From positions 31,183,149-31,247,148 of the forward strand of contig OZ024914.1 in NCBI GenBank assembly GCA_964017125.1: a stretch of 64,000 nucleotides of DNA, written 5' to 3'. This DNA is from Flabesymbios commensalis (lineage: Eukaryota; Annelida; Polychaeta; Terebellida; Flabelligeridae). The notes under the pieces were generated by a model. That model did not search any database. It had not been told where the DNA came from and saw only the letters and a program-made list of their open reading frames with translations. Below, in pieces: positions 1-13,400 of the stretch (positions within the stretch are counted from its first letter, which is position 1; each line of letters opens with the position of its first letter). Made by a program: the position numbers and the translations under genes.

Positions 1-1339
1 ACTTAGTTAAATTTGTAAAGAACATGTTACACTGAAATCACTTCATACTCGAGAAAAAACTCCGGTTTATATACGCGACGTAGGCCCACGAAGATAGAGT
101 ATGTCATCATAAATTATTTATCATGTTGCAGCGTCTATATATTGGTGTTATAACTTCTTGCAAATTTGCGAGTTTTGAAATGTTCATGGAATACTGAACT
201 TTGGTGTTCTACCTTCCTTAGCACAATATTGGCCAGATTTGCCGTTTTGGAGTTCACGGTACACATATATGTGTAGGCCAAGCTATACGTTTTGGTGATT
301 TCATGCAAATATGCAATGAAATAAATTGGAAATATATTTAATACATCACTTAATACTATATATTATACCTCGTGTTCGAATACCTAAAAAATGAATAGTT
401 ATTGTGAATTTGCATTATGATTCTCAATTGTGTTTTTTTTTTATATATCCATGGACAGCTTTGTATTTTGTTCCAAGACGGCAAACTATTTGTCATATTC
501 TATTTTTGGCTTACCTGTTCAGATATTGAGATGTCTAATGTCGACGATTAAAAAAAAAGTCTACTTTTATTTTATCATCTCAATAACCGAATATATTTAA
601 AAACCGTTGGTTGAATAAAAAATGTAGCGTAACTAAATTCTAGATCTATCTGAGACATCCAAACGTACTAATGTCATGTGTTTTATCCTCTCTGTATTGT
701 ATAGGTAATATATATTACACGTTATGTTTTGTGCATGATTTTTTGTTATCCTCATATGTATACATTTATTGTATTACAATTTGATTAACCTTGAGGTGTT
801 CTTCTATATTAACTTGGAAATCACGCATGCTGAGTAGAATTTATTTCGTTCAAATCGTATTATTATCAATTGTGATTTGATCCTTACTTGTTTCATTTGT
901 AACTCATTTCTTCTGTCTTCTTTGTATGTTTAACAAGTTGTAGGATACTCGGTAGGTCGTCAGAAGCTCCACTCAGCTATGGCGCGTTATTATCTTCATA
1001 ATGCTATTTATTTTACCGCTGTTTATTTGTGACTAGCTTATATCAAAGGTTAGTTCTCTTTTATATTCGTATATAGGGTATATGCTAGATTTTGTGTCTT
1101 ACCATATAACTTTTCTTCTAAACCAGCACAATTTGTTCTCGTCAGCAGGGCACGTCACCGTTTGTGAGGGCCAAAGATGATCTTAGGTAGCGGGTCCTGT
1201 GTTTTAGTTTTGTTTGATTTTTTTTTTGATTTCATTTTCTTTTGCACAATTACGTTTTCATATTGTTCATACAAATGTACCAAAGGGTTATTTGATCTCA
1301 ATATGCATGATATAATATCTACTATCGTTTTTCAAAATG
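1..1339. other. AT-rich flank with no recognised gene
   Basis: I see no conserved coding frame, RNA gene or clear repeat here. Open frames are short and of low complexity. The last 200 bases may already belong to the 5' part of the LINE that follows, because sparse LINE-like sequence begins soon after 1340. Confidence 0.5.
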
Positions 1340-3979
1340 GCAGTAGAAAGATAATACACATATCAGAGGCCTAGTGGACAACCAAACTAACTCTTTAAAT
1401 TACGCCCGCAATAATGCTTTTGGCAATGGCAAAGAGTCTATTGAAATCATTGAAAACTCTCCTTACTTTGATAATGAAGAATTCATACAAATTTTTTTTA
1501 AATAGACAATAAATGGACAATATTTTAATATTCTTTCTATAAATGCTAAATTTGACCAGCTACAAACATTTCTTAATTAACTGAATGACAGATCATCTCC
1601 ATTTGATGTCATTCATTTACAGACAACCTGGGTGAGTGAAACGAGCTGTTTTTCATTGCTCGATATAGAGGATTACAATTTTATACCACAAGGTTGTAGC
1701 GCGCATTGTCGTCTGGCTTTTAAATTGAACAAAAAATATTATTTAAAAAACAGCCTATTTATTCCCAGTCCTAGGTTCGGGAAGGTTTATTTATTGAAAT
1801 TTCAGGATATACCATTGATACCAATATTATAATTGGAAACATTTACAGACTTCCGCGTGATCGCAATGAAAATCATCAAACGTGAATAAATAAACTAACG
1901 CCAATTTTATAGGGTCCTGAACCCGGAAATTGTGAGATATTTTTAAGTGGTCTTTCTGATCTCCTCTCATACTTTCTTTCAATATTTTTTTGCAAAAATC
2001 GTGATATACATGCTATTTTTATTTACTAAAATAAACATTCAAGCGAATAGTTTTTGGCGTGGCTAGATTTCTAATTCGTTAATAAAGCTTAATAAACTGT
2101 TAAAGAATACCGTATAGTACCTTTGACACTTATGTAAACTAATCTTCAACGATGGGCATATTTCCACAAAAATTAAAAATAACTTTCTCTTATATAAAAA
2201 AAATCAGATGCAACAATCATTGAAACTTGTAGATCCATGTAACGTCTTACAGTTATATCAAAAATATTTGAAAAAACTAATTTTCCAGCAAATAAAAAAT
2301 TATTTTACAGAAAATAAATTATTAAATATTAGCTATTATGGCTTCCGTAAGAATCATTCCAGAGAATTAGCTGTTTTCGCATTAATTAACAGATTAACAA
2401 CGTATATGAATAATAGAGACATTTCTATAATCATTTTTCTGGACCTAAGTATAGCTTTTGATACATTAAATCACTCAACATTTATTAGACAAATTAAAAC
2501 ACTACGGTACTAAGGTCTGCGCCATAAATCTTTTAGGTAGTGACTTGTTGGATATGCCGATGACAGTGTACTTTCAGTTAACCCTTTAACCGCCGGTGTC
2601 GCATATATTTGGGTTTTCATTTTTTATTAGCACAGTAAGTACCACATTTTAAATATGTTAAAGATAAAACGTAACATCAATCAGCACTATTCGAAAACAG
2701 TTGACTTTCATATTGTCAAATCTGAATAATTTTCACTCACTTGAAGTTGTGGATCGCGTCAGCGAGACACAACTTCAAGTGGGAGGAAATTCAAATTGAA
2801 TAATTTGGCGGTTAAAGGGTTAATTAAACTAAAGGACTTCGGTAGTCTTGATAATAAGAAAAATAATAATGTTTTGCTGAACAAAGAATTGGAAAAAAAT
2901 GCGTCTGGCGGACAATTAACAGGCTGTCACTTTAACTCCACTAAACTCAGATGTATGCGTTTTTATCAACGTCAACAACGAGTACTAGCATTAAGATTAA
3001 TAATAATGATTTATTTTTTTAGGATTAACATTAAATAAACATATGGATTTCCAACAAAATTTCAAATAAAATATGTAAAGTAATTAAGATTATGAACAAG
3101 TTAAAATTTCAGTTGCCACAGAATATTTTACTAACTATTTACAATTCACTTATATTATCTCAACTTAATTACTGTCTGCTTAACTGGAGCATGTATATAA
3201 AGATATAAAAAAACGGGCCATCGGAATTATTGACAGAAGTCCTAGGTTTCACATACGAATCCCTATATAAGAATTTGACATTATAAAAAATTATGACATT
3301 CTTCATTTATTCAGCCTAAATTGTACAATAAATTATTTAATAATCAATTACCAGACTACTTTGCCTCATTTAATAAGCCCAGAAACAGTAATCATCACAA
3401 TTACAGCACTCGCCATTGTTACATTTTCCACCTTTTCAACCCAAACGGGGACTTCTTTTAATATTAATAATAAACTCACGCATTCCTTTGATAATTTTTT
3501 GGGGCACATAAAATTAAATCTTCTAAGTTCTAGGAAGAAAAATACCCAGATGTTTGTACAATTGAAAATTGCTATGTTTGTCAAAGCTTATCTGCCCAAT
3601 AATTATTCCAACCCTCTTAATGTCTTTAAATATGTTAATAGGTTTATAAATTGTAAATAAATCAACATTTGGATTATGCTTGTTTTGATATGTTTCTGTG
3701 AGAATTGATTTACATTAATTTATTCTATGTATATGGAAATTGTCTTTTTGCCTGCACGCATGTTTTTGTATGTACTTTTATTATGTAAATGGTTGCGCCT
3801 GCACGCAAGTCTTTTGTTTGTACTTCTATTATGTAATTGTTATAATTACTTTTTATATTACCAGGTGGTCTCCATGTTAGCGACTTACTCTTAATACAGG
3901 TATCCTAAAACATATGATAATTTACGCTAAAAATGTGTAATATATAATTATGGTTGAATAAAAGTTTATTCTTCTTCTT
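1340..3979 (+). mobile_element. Decayed APE-type LINE (non-LTR retrotransposon)
   Basis: Remains of a LINE ORF2 in several broken frames. An endonuclease part near 1520-1880 shows NAKFDQL, a decayed form of the usual LQETWLS motif (read as LQTTWVSETS), and FIPQGCSAH. The reverse transcriptase part near 2208-2580 shows YGFRKNHS, FLDLSIAFDTLNH and the catalytic GYADD at 2550-2564. A C-terminal HNYSTRH stretch lies near 3390. The 3' end is AT-rich and finishes in a TTCTTCTTCTT tail at about 3969-3979. Motif set and tail fit the CR1/L2/Jockey group, but the clade is not settled. Frames are interrupted many times, and a MITE sits directly after the catalytic motif. It ends about 170 bp upstream of the likely promoter of gene 1. 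Confidence 0.8.
2582..2819 (+). mobile_element. TTAA-flanked MITE, family A, intact
   Basis: A 238-bp element between two TTAA copies (2578-2581 and 2820-2823). Its ends are CCCTTTAACCGCC and GGCGGTTAAAGGG, a perfect 13-bp inverted repeat. TTAA targets and CCC-starting ends are typical of the piggyBac superfamily, so a non-autonomous piggyBac-like MITE is inferred. A hairpin (2738-2781) lies about 38 bp from the right end: CACTTGAAGTTGTG, a loop with GATCGCGTCAGCGAGA, then CACAACTTCAAGTG. It interrupts the LINE right after its GYADD codons. Confidence 0.85.
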
Positions 3980-4147
3980 TATGTGAGTGTAAGTCAGAGA
4001 CGTCATGTACTTTGACCTGAGCTTAAAATGTGTTTGCCTGGTCAGCAGCAGGGCAGTCTCAGGGAGTGGTCAATTCAATTATTTATCAGTGATATGGGGC
4101 CATAGTAAGCGTCATATGTCGTTTTCTCATGTGCATGTTATGAAAAC

Positions 4148-4197
4148 TTTATAAGGCAACAAGGTATCTTTCCAGTTGACTTCGAAACACCTACCAG
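4148..4197 (+). promoter_or_regulatory. Possible TATA promoter and 5' UTR exon of gene 1
   Basis: TTTATAAGG at 4148-4156 is followed about 24-30 bp later by a possible initiator (TCCAGTT near 4171) and then a donor-like CCAG|GTAACT with the junction after 4197. An acceptor TTTTGCAG ends at 4411, ten bases before the start codon. This suggests a short non-coding first exon (about 4174-4197) spliced to 4412. It is inference from motif spacing only. Confidence 0.4.
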
Positions 4198-4411
4198 GTA
4201 ACTCAGAGATAGTCAACTATAAAACAAAATTATGATAGATTCAATATGTTATTATTGGTTTAATTATTTTAATTCATACATCATTATTTCACCTAGTTTT
4301 AATATAACCATCTTGTTCGCAAATACTTCATATTTTTTGGCGTTTATAATATTTATTTCGATGTCATGTTAATATATGATGATTTCGAATATATTTGTTT
4401 TAATTTTGCAG

Positions 4412-7400
4412 GGCTTCATCATGTTTAAACCGATAGGTGAGTCAAATCTAATTAAAATATGAAATATGTTTTATTATACTGTCCTCCGATCTTTTCCTTT
4501 TGATCCATTTTATTCAGATAAAAAGAGCGGTTCTGAGGGATAAAATTAGTGTATAATCAGGATTGCCGGTGTTTGGTCTTAATTTAAGCAAATAAAACTA
4601 TATCTCAACTACTTGGAAGTTATGGGTGGCGGTAGTAAACAAGTTTTTTTTTTAAAAATACTCATTCAAATAAATCGGTTTAATGAACGATGTTGATTGA
4701 TAATTTGACGTGACGTATAACATATTTCAGAATATTGCATTTAAACATCTCTAATTTACAGTATGTGGTATATTCTTTTTCAGTCGCACTGCTGTTGATC
4801 TTGGCATCAGCAAATGGTAATTATATTATACTTATCAATATCGTGTGAAAATTAAACTAAATCTTCACATTAGCCATTTGAGTGTCAATAATTGTTGAGA
4901 ATAATTGTTTTGTCTATTCAATCTATTCGAGTTGGGTCGCGGTAACGAGACACAACGGTAACCCTTTGACCGCCAAATTGCTCAATCTGAATTTTCACCC
5001 ACTTGAAGTTGTGTCTCGCTGACGCGATCCACAACTTCAAGTGAGTGAAAATTATTCAGATTTGACAAAAATGGAGGTCAACTGTTTTCAAATATTGCTG
5101 ATTGATGTCACATTTTATCTTTAACATGTTAAAAAGGTTGTACTTAATCTGCTAATAAACAATAAAAACCCGAATAATATGTGCGGCACCGGCGGTTAAA
5201 GGGTTAAACAATTAAATGCCTGAGCATTTCAATTAGACAACTAAATGGTTAAGGCTTTACAATGCCGAAAAAAGTACAACTTAAAATTAATCAAATTTAA
5301 AAATCCTTGACGCATTATTCGATCATTTTTAATTTCGTTGACACGGTGATGTTGCAGGTCAATCCCCAATAAGTGAAGGTACTCAATTTAGTTTCTCTTT
5401 CCCACCGGCAACTGGAAGCAGCCATACGCCAGAAATCAGATTTACTTCTAAGGAAGGGGCCACGGTACAGATCATCAGTAATGGAGGCACTGACGTGTTG
5501 AATGTGTTGCCTGGGGCACCAGCCTTCACCACTGTAGATACCGGTAGAAGAGTGACAGAAGGTCAGGAAAACAAAGGTTACGTGATCACCTCCACTGCCC
5601 CGATTACCGTGCGTATAGGATCACAGACACACAATGATCTGAACACTCCAGATGAGGTACTGCTCAGACCTATCCATGCCGGGGCCACAGATTTCTACAT
5701 AGTCAGCTACATAGGGGACACGTTTGCCAGCGTTCAGCCACTCTCTTTCTACACAATCTCACCATTTGAAGACAACACTGAAGTCACTGTCTACACCACC
5801 ACAGGTGAGGTGTCAGAAACAGGTGTCTATGACAGTCACCAGGCATACACCAGACAAAGCTCTTCTAATGACGACGATTTTACTGGCTATCACGTAGTTT
5901 CTGACAAACCTGTAGGAGTCGTCGTAGGTCACGCAAAAGCCATTGTAGGAGATGAAAACCAATACGTGGCATCTTCTGCATCCAGCACTGATCAGCTTGG
6001 TACTCAGTATCAAACTTTCCCTCAAGGCTTTGGAAACTCTGATAATGGTTACATCCTCCGTCTTCTTAGCACAGTGGATGGAACACAGGTCTCCATTCCA
6101 CAATTAAGTACCTTCAGGACCTTAGATAAAGGAGACTTCGCAGACATAGACTACAGTTTCAGTGAGGGTACACTAGAGGTAACGTCCATAATTCAACACC
6201 ATCACTAATAGTTTGTAATGCCTTCTTTTGTTTAAAAAGATACAGTATCATATACAGATACATATACCATAATATAAGGTTAATGGCCAGGCCAAATATC
6301 CAGTCATTGCCATACGTATTTGTGGACAACTATAAATATAAATTGATTATATTTTGTGTTATCATCTCTCATTTGTTTAACGGTTGAAATACATGTCCAT
6401 CACCTATGCCAGCATGATTGTCGTTGATTTCTCAGTCGATTATCAACAGCTTTTCATGAAATCGTGTAGATATTATTCTCTAGTAACATCGCATAAGTAT
6501 GTTAAGTATTACAATATTTAACATGTAGTGAATTGCCAATTAAGATGCCACTCTATAAAAAAAACCTCATAAATCTAACTAATTGCATGCGCTATTGGAA
6601 TTGAATTTTCAGGTATAGGCCTAGCAAGTATAAATACGCTGCTGTCACATCATAATAATGTCTGGTGGTAACCATGATTTCAGATCACCTGCACAGAGCC
6701 ATGCTATGCTGTACAAGTGAGCAAGGCCAGTAACACCCATGGTGGAGAGCTTCATGCATGGATGGGGGGTACCATGGTACCACTAACTCCACTGGACCAA
6801 TACTCCAACCATCTCCTGGCAACAAGTCCTTGGGGAGATTCGAACTCACGTGGGATGATGACTATAGTGGCCTCAGGATACCCCGTCTCTGGAATGTACT
6901 TCAATGGCGATAGTATTGACGTAAGTGCGTGGTGGTGTTAGCCCTCAATCCTTAAAACTCTGAAATATTATATAAAACACATAGATAACAAAGGGTTTGT
7001 TTAATTTCAAATCTTCATAATTGTCTTAGTTATCTCTTTCCTCTTTATTTGAATACCTATGTTATGGATCTACGGCCATTTTAAATATATCATTTCAGTT
7101 CTATCACCTCATTATTATCATAAGTATCATGGCATCGTAATAAGTTGTTTACCATATGCAATTATTGTATGCATATAGGCCCTATCCTTTTAAAATAACA
7201 TGATATAATTTTGATACGTCTCTTGTAGGCCTACCTCACATTGCGTGACCAGTCACTACTATATTATTCTGACATTTATCTATGATAGTGAGGTGGCTTA
7301 ATTAGGGACAAATTTCACCGATATATTTACATGCCGAACAGAAGTGTCAAATTTGGCATGCTGTTAGATAAATTATTATACTTGAAAAATAACCCTTGTC

Positions 7401-10400
7401 CCAAAGAATTTGCCCATTATTTGACCATAAAATTGTCAAAAATACAACATGGCCGCCATTCACTCAAAAATTGTTGATTATGTGATAATTGAAACTGGCA
7501 GTAGTATTTTTTATCATGTTTAAAGCAGCTCGCATGCTCGTTTATGATTACTAAAACTATATTGTATATTTAGTCACATAAAACAGACACTTATTCGAAA
7601 ATATGTAGTTTATTCAAGCAGTAAATCATGGAAAATTTAATGAAAACCAAAAGGATATTTTCCTGGATTGACACACTCTGTAACGTTTCTGAGTGGGTTC
7701 ATATCATGCTTTATCATTACAGACTGGTGTATCTGCTTTCTCCATAAGTTGAGGTAGTAGAGGTACATTACCCTCGCACATTAAGTGTCACCCTCAGATG
7801 ACCAGTGGGCGATGCTCATCTTCTCAGATGAGAGCAGATTCAATATGTCAATCACGATGAGCGTGTTAAAGTTTGGTTTACCCATGGTAAAAAATTCTTC
7901 CCAGAATGCCTGTCTCAAACCCAGAAAAACACCACCCACTCCGTCGTCGGTTAGGGTGACACTTTATGTGCAAGGGTAGTGTATACTGGCAACTGGATTG
8001 GTTTGTTCAGATTGCATTGTGACGTGATATGTAGCCAATGAGATGGCATTGTATTGTCTCGTTCCAAGAGCTGTACGGATCCTGACACATACGATCCTGA
8101 GGCCGTATTCTCGTACAAGTCACGATATATCGTAGGCTTCTGATTGGTCGAGATGGCCATCTCGACCAATCAGAAGCCTACGATATATCGTAACTTGTAC
8201 GAGAATACGGGCCCTGACAATGAAGTTTTTATGTTTTCTTGTACCATTTTAAACTCAGATTATGTTCCATATATGCCAAACGTGATTACGCATGTGTGCC
8301 GACCATTCCCATGTCACATTATTTTCATCTCTTTCACTGTTCTTTCCTTTATATGAAGGTCAGATAGTTTGAACAAAAATACATTGTCTTCAACACATGG
8401 CTCCCTGTGAGAGACATAGGCTCTAGCTTTCGCTTTCTTAATGTCTACATGTGGATTGTCATTGTGATTTCAATACCTATTTCCATAAATTGTCAATTTT
8501 AAAACATCATAATATTTTTTTCTTTGAGGGCATGACAGCTGCACGGTGATAACACCCTCGACAGATAATACACGCATCCCAGTCCCATGATTTTCATGCT
8601 ATGTGTTATGTCATACAAGTAACTATTATCAGGTGGAGGAAAGTACCTTTATTTCCAGGAGGGGGGGGGGGGGGTGAAAAAATCACACGGGTAAAAAATA
8701 CCCACAAAACATGGTGTTTGCGTACGATTTGTTTCACCCCCTTGAAAATGTATGCATGGTCTGAAAGCACTAATCTAAAAAATAAAACAATAATTTTATC
8801 ATTAATATTAGATTCGATTGTTTTAAACCGTTTAGTCCATTGCAGAGTCCATCCACGATTGCATAATATAGAAGAGTAGCACCAGTCGCAGAATAAATAT
8901 TAAGGTTGAAACATAGGATTTTTTTTTTTGATATCTATCACCCCCAACATATGTTTATCAAGCACCGCGCATGTGAGTTTCCTTCGGCGGGAGATAAAAC
9001 CGATGCCAAACGTTAGTAGGCCTGCGCATGCGTGCCGACCATTCCCATGACACATTTTTTTATTTCTTTATCTCGACAATTGCCTACAGCAAATTATGTA
9101 AACACATGTTTCTCACATTTTCAAAATCAGGTGGATGAAATTAAAATATATATTATCTATAAATATCTCTCTCATGTAAATAAGCATATTTGCATTATAG
9201 GCAGGCCTTAGCTTTAGCTTAAGTCACTTATATTTAAACCACATAGACAGACAGACAGAAATCATTTAGTTTGACCAATACATAAAAAAATAACAGTATT
9301 TATCAATAACTTAAGATTGTATGTTGATCAAGAATAATCCATGCTAAGGCATTTTACGTTAACATGGACCACCTGACATGCAGGTGTTTGAAAGTAAATT
9401 AAAGAAATATATGCAATATTTTATCTATAATAATAACTATTTTTAATTTATTTCTTGATACTTTGATAGTCAATACTGGATGTAATAACAACTAAAAGCA
9501 CTGTTTCTGAAAAATTCTATAAGCCAAGAAACTGTGGCACATTAACCACACTCAAATAATAAGTGACTATCCATCACAATATGATTCATAATGATTCTGC
9601 TACAAAATGATTAATACTAATTATACACTATGTATCCTATCTCCGGACACGAACGGGTCCATCTGCCACATTGTAGAGCGGCAGATACACTCTCCCATAT
9701 CCAAGAGTATAAAAAAAAAGGAGTGGGGCACACCACCACACACAAAGAGTACATTATTGACGACAAATATAACAGTTGAAAATATCACAAGAATGAGAAT
9801 AACTTTTTATAAAATACATTTTAATATATTATGTAACATATCCAGATAAACTGTGTGTATGTATTTTAGAGGTTATGTCAACATGAATAGTATGTAAAAT
9901 ATTTATGATTTCATGACGAATATTATGCTTTGTAAATTCATGGTCGACTCTCTCTGGACATAGTAAATAACGATTTCTTGTGTCATGATTATGAATATGT
10001 GAAAACGGTGTCAGTTTGAAATTATTAAAATAAGCAGGCAATTAAGTTTTATGCTGCAAATTATAGCCAAAGATTAGCAGCATCTTCTGGTACAAAGATT
10101 CTACTTTTAAAACATTCAATCTCTTAAAAATAGGTTCACTGTGTGCATTAAATTTACTCAGCGTTATAATACGAACACCTTTTTTCTAATGTTTCAAAAT
10201 TCGCTCTGATTCAAAACCCCATGACAAAATACCATGATTTATATGTGGTAAAATCAAAGTGTTGTATATGGTTAATAAAATGTTAACGGAATGTGATGTT
10301 TTAACTTATTTAAGATTCCGATAGTTGTTTATTATTTTATTCGATATTGTATGGATATGTTCATTCCACGATAGATGTTTATCAAAATGTATACCTGAAA

Positions 10401-13400
10401 AATTAAAACAATCGACACATTCCAACAGTGATTTACCAATATTTAATGTAGGTTTTTGTATGAATTTTTGGGGCATGTGAAACAACTTATAATTAGATTT
10501 TTTAACATTTAGTGACAGTTTATTTGCCATGAGCCACTCATTTATTTTATCAAGCTCAACATTGATTAGCGAGCTAATCATTTATTATCTCTGGACTTAA
10601 AACCAAAAATGGTACTATATAAAATTGTGTCATCAGCATAAATTAGAAGTCGAAGAATAGAACTTGCTTTATTAATGTCATTCATGTATATTATAAAAAA
10701 TAGTGGGCCTAAAATAGAGCCCTGTGGTACACCTGTCATAATATTACTTAAACTAGATGTGGTGCCTCCAAATTGTACATATTGTTTACGGTTTGATAAA
10801 TAACTATTTAACAAATTTAAACTACCTCTTCTGAAACCATAGTAAATTAGTTTATGTAGTAAGATAGAGTGATTGATAGTATCAAAAGCCTTTGATAAAT
10901 CTAAAAAACGGAAAAAGGTGTTTCACCTTTATCTAAATCACATATAACTCTATCAAGCAATTCATAAGCAGCAAATTCTGTGCACTGCTTTTGTCTAAAA
11001 CCATATAATCAGGCAAGGTGTGATGCACCTAATATTATGCAAACAATCGTGGATGGACTCAACCAAATTGAATAAATGAGGATAAAATAAAGCTCCAGTG
11101 AAACAGTGATGCATAAATATTCAAGGGGGGGGGGGGTAAAGAAATTCACACGCCGACGTGACAGTGTGTGCTTATTTTTTCACCCGTGTGATTGTTTTCA
11201 CTAATAAATAATGACCTTTTCAATAAAACTTCAGATGTGTGTTTTCATGAGTGCGAGCTGTGGGCTTATTCGTGCTCAGTTGTTTGTCTTAATTTTGTAT
11301 TTTGTAACGCAAATAACAAATTAAGTATATAAATTCGTGTTTAATTCAGCTATCATGAAGATACTTTCCTCCACCTTATAGTGCAATAAACATGTATGCT
11401 ACTCTACATGCTGAAGTCAGACATTGCACACGGTAGCTATTAGACCCATATAATATATGCCTTTGATTTACTGTAACGTTACTGTTTCTTAGTTGCATAC
11501 AGCTAGCACAAAATTACTGTCGATGCTGACACGTGATAAAAAATGCAATGCACATGACTAAAATGCAAATCGTATTGTACAAACAAACGACAGACTAGCT
11601 CACTAATAAAGAAAAAAATGTGCAATAATTGTGGCCTGACAAATCAGAATGTTAACATTGCATGATCAACACACTATTATCCGTAAATTAACGTTTTTTA
11701 TTGATGTTGGGGATTTGATATATGCCAAAAAAATGAAAAAAGAAGAATTTTTAGCTTGCTAAAATGCCAAAATACCATCGAATCTATTATTACGTCAGAA
11801 CTTTTGTAAAAATATATATTTTTTGTGGAGCAAGGATTTTTTAATTCATACATGTCACTGAGTCTCTGTAAAAAAACTGGCACTTTTGTCCGGCAAGTAA
11901 ATATAATGTTGCTAAGCCACCTCACTACGATCTGTATAATGTAAACTGGATGAGACTTAAGTAAAGACTTACTACTACTACTATATGTTTCAGAATCTAA
12001 CGTGGACAAGCTCACCGAGCGGAGAATACGCTACTGTAATGATGGATATCTCATGTTGTGATATCATGTACGATGTTGTATCAACCAACGAAAGCATCAC
12101 ATTCGCAGCATATTTGTACACAACAAACTATCAGCTCAACTTCGATCGGAACGTATTTGCCAAAAGTTCCAGCATTGGACAGGAAGGTTAGAATTCCATT
12201 TTAACGTAAATGTCATCTATTTAGAAAGTCGTTCATTCAGTATTGTGATCGATAGGTAGCGTGCTCGGCCTCAGACCGTCAAGGCCGGAATGTCGAATTC
12301 TGTGTCTGGAGGGCATTTTCATCTGATTTACCATCCTCAAAAGGTTATCCTGGCCTAGCTGTCGTTGTCGCCGGTCACTGACACGGCTGACCAGCACTTG
12401 TTCGATGTTTGCCGGCGGAATCGGTCCGATTATTTATTATAAGTGATCTGCAATCGATTTGTGATGCTGAAAAAAGTCTGCTTCTAATACGTTTTTAGGG
12501 TAAAAATATAAACAATTCACATCTTAAATCGAGCAGTTATAACGTTAACTAGATTGCCTGTTGCTGAAGCAACATGAAGTTTGGACAGTTGAAATAGAGA
12601 ACCTGGCTGAGCGATAATGGGGGATTTCACCTGATTTGAGTGGATTTTAGCACTTTTTATTTCTTGTCGGCCATTTTGAATTTTGTCGGCCTTTTTGGAT
12701 TTTGTCGGCCCTTTTGGATTATGTTTGGAAAGTGGCTTATGAATGGTGATATAACCCTCTGGGTCCAAATTTCACTCCTTTTCTGCCTCAGACGCACAGT
12801 TTCCGGGATATTTTATTTTCAAATTTTACAATGCAATCTCTGTCCAGGGAATTTCCCCAAGGTCTCGGCAAGCGGGTGACAATAGGGGATTTTATTCTAC
12901 CCGAAAGAAACCGCCCCGAGGCGGTGTCCTGTATATGGGTTCATAACCGGAGGGTCCAAATTTCACTCCTTTTTAGCCTCAGACGCACGGTTTTCGAGAT
13001 ATTGCAGTTTTTAATCCGGGCAATTTGCTAATGTTAAGTCAATAGGATTTTTTCGAACTTTAACCCCGCAGTACTCGCACACTATTGGTTGGATCGCTTA
13101 GAAAAGTCATAGCAACCTATTCGGGTACCCTGGAATTATTGAGGTCAAATTTCAATTTGATTGGATAAAGACTGAGGGAGAAATAGGATGGCAAAAACTC
13201 AAAATAGCAACAACAATAGTTTGGACGAAGTCATTCGTCCAAACTAATAAATCGGTCAATTATTCGAAAACTATTGGACGTATGACAAATTTGAGCACCC
13301 TTTCCCAGTGTTACTTTTTTGCGAGCTTTCTAAATAACGTATCCTCATTTTTCTATCTCGAACGTACGAGATATGATGACGTCATCGTCACATTATGCAA

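Larger units (their letters stand above)
7288..11925 (+). mobile_element. Tc1/mariner-type DNA transposon, 4.6 kb, filling intron 4
   Basis: The ends are GTGAGGTGGCTTA and TAAGCCACCTCAC, each next to a TA dinucleotide (7286-7287, 11926-11927), the target duplication of Tc1/mariner elements. The inverted similarity continues inward for about 60 bp with gaps (ATTTACATGCCGAACAGAAG against ATTTACTTGCCGGACAAAAG). A Tc1-like transposase fragment lies inside. Later insertions, including a LINE and a palindrome, have enlarged it. It makes up about 91 percent of intron 4; without it the intron would be about 435 bp. Confidence 0.75.

Noticed and set aside
5813-6103. Minus-strand frame of 96 codons
   Set aside because: Shadow of gene 1 exon 3.
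7951-8356. Open frames on both strands starting with the same [16 protein letters not shown]
   Set aside because: They are the two arms of the palindrome at 8101-8213 read in opposite directions, not genes.
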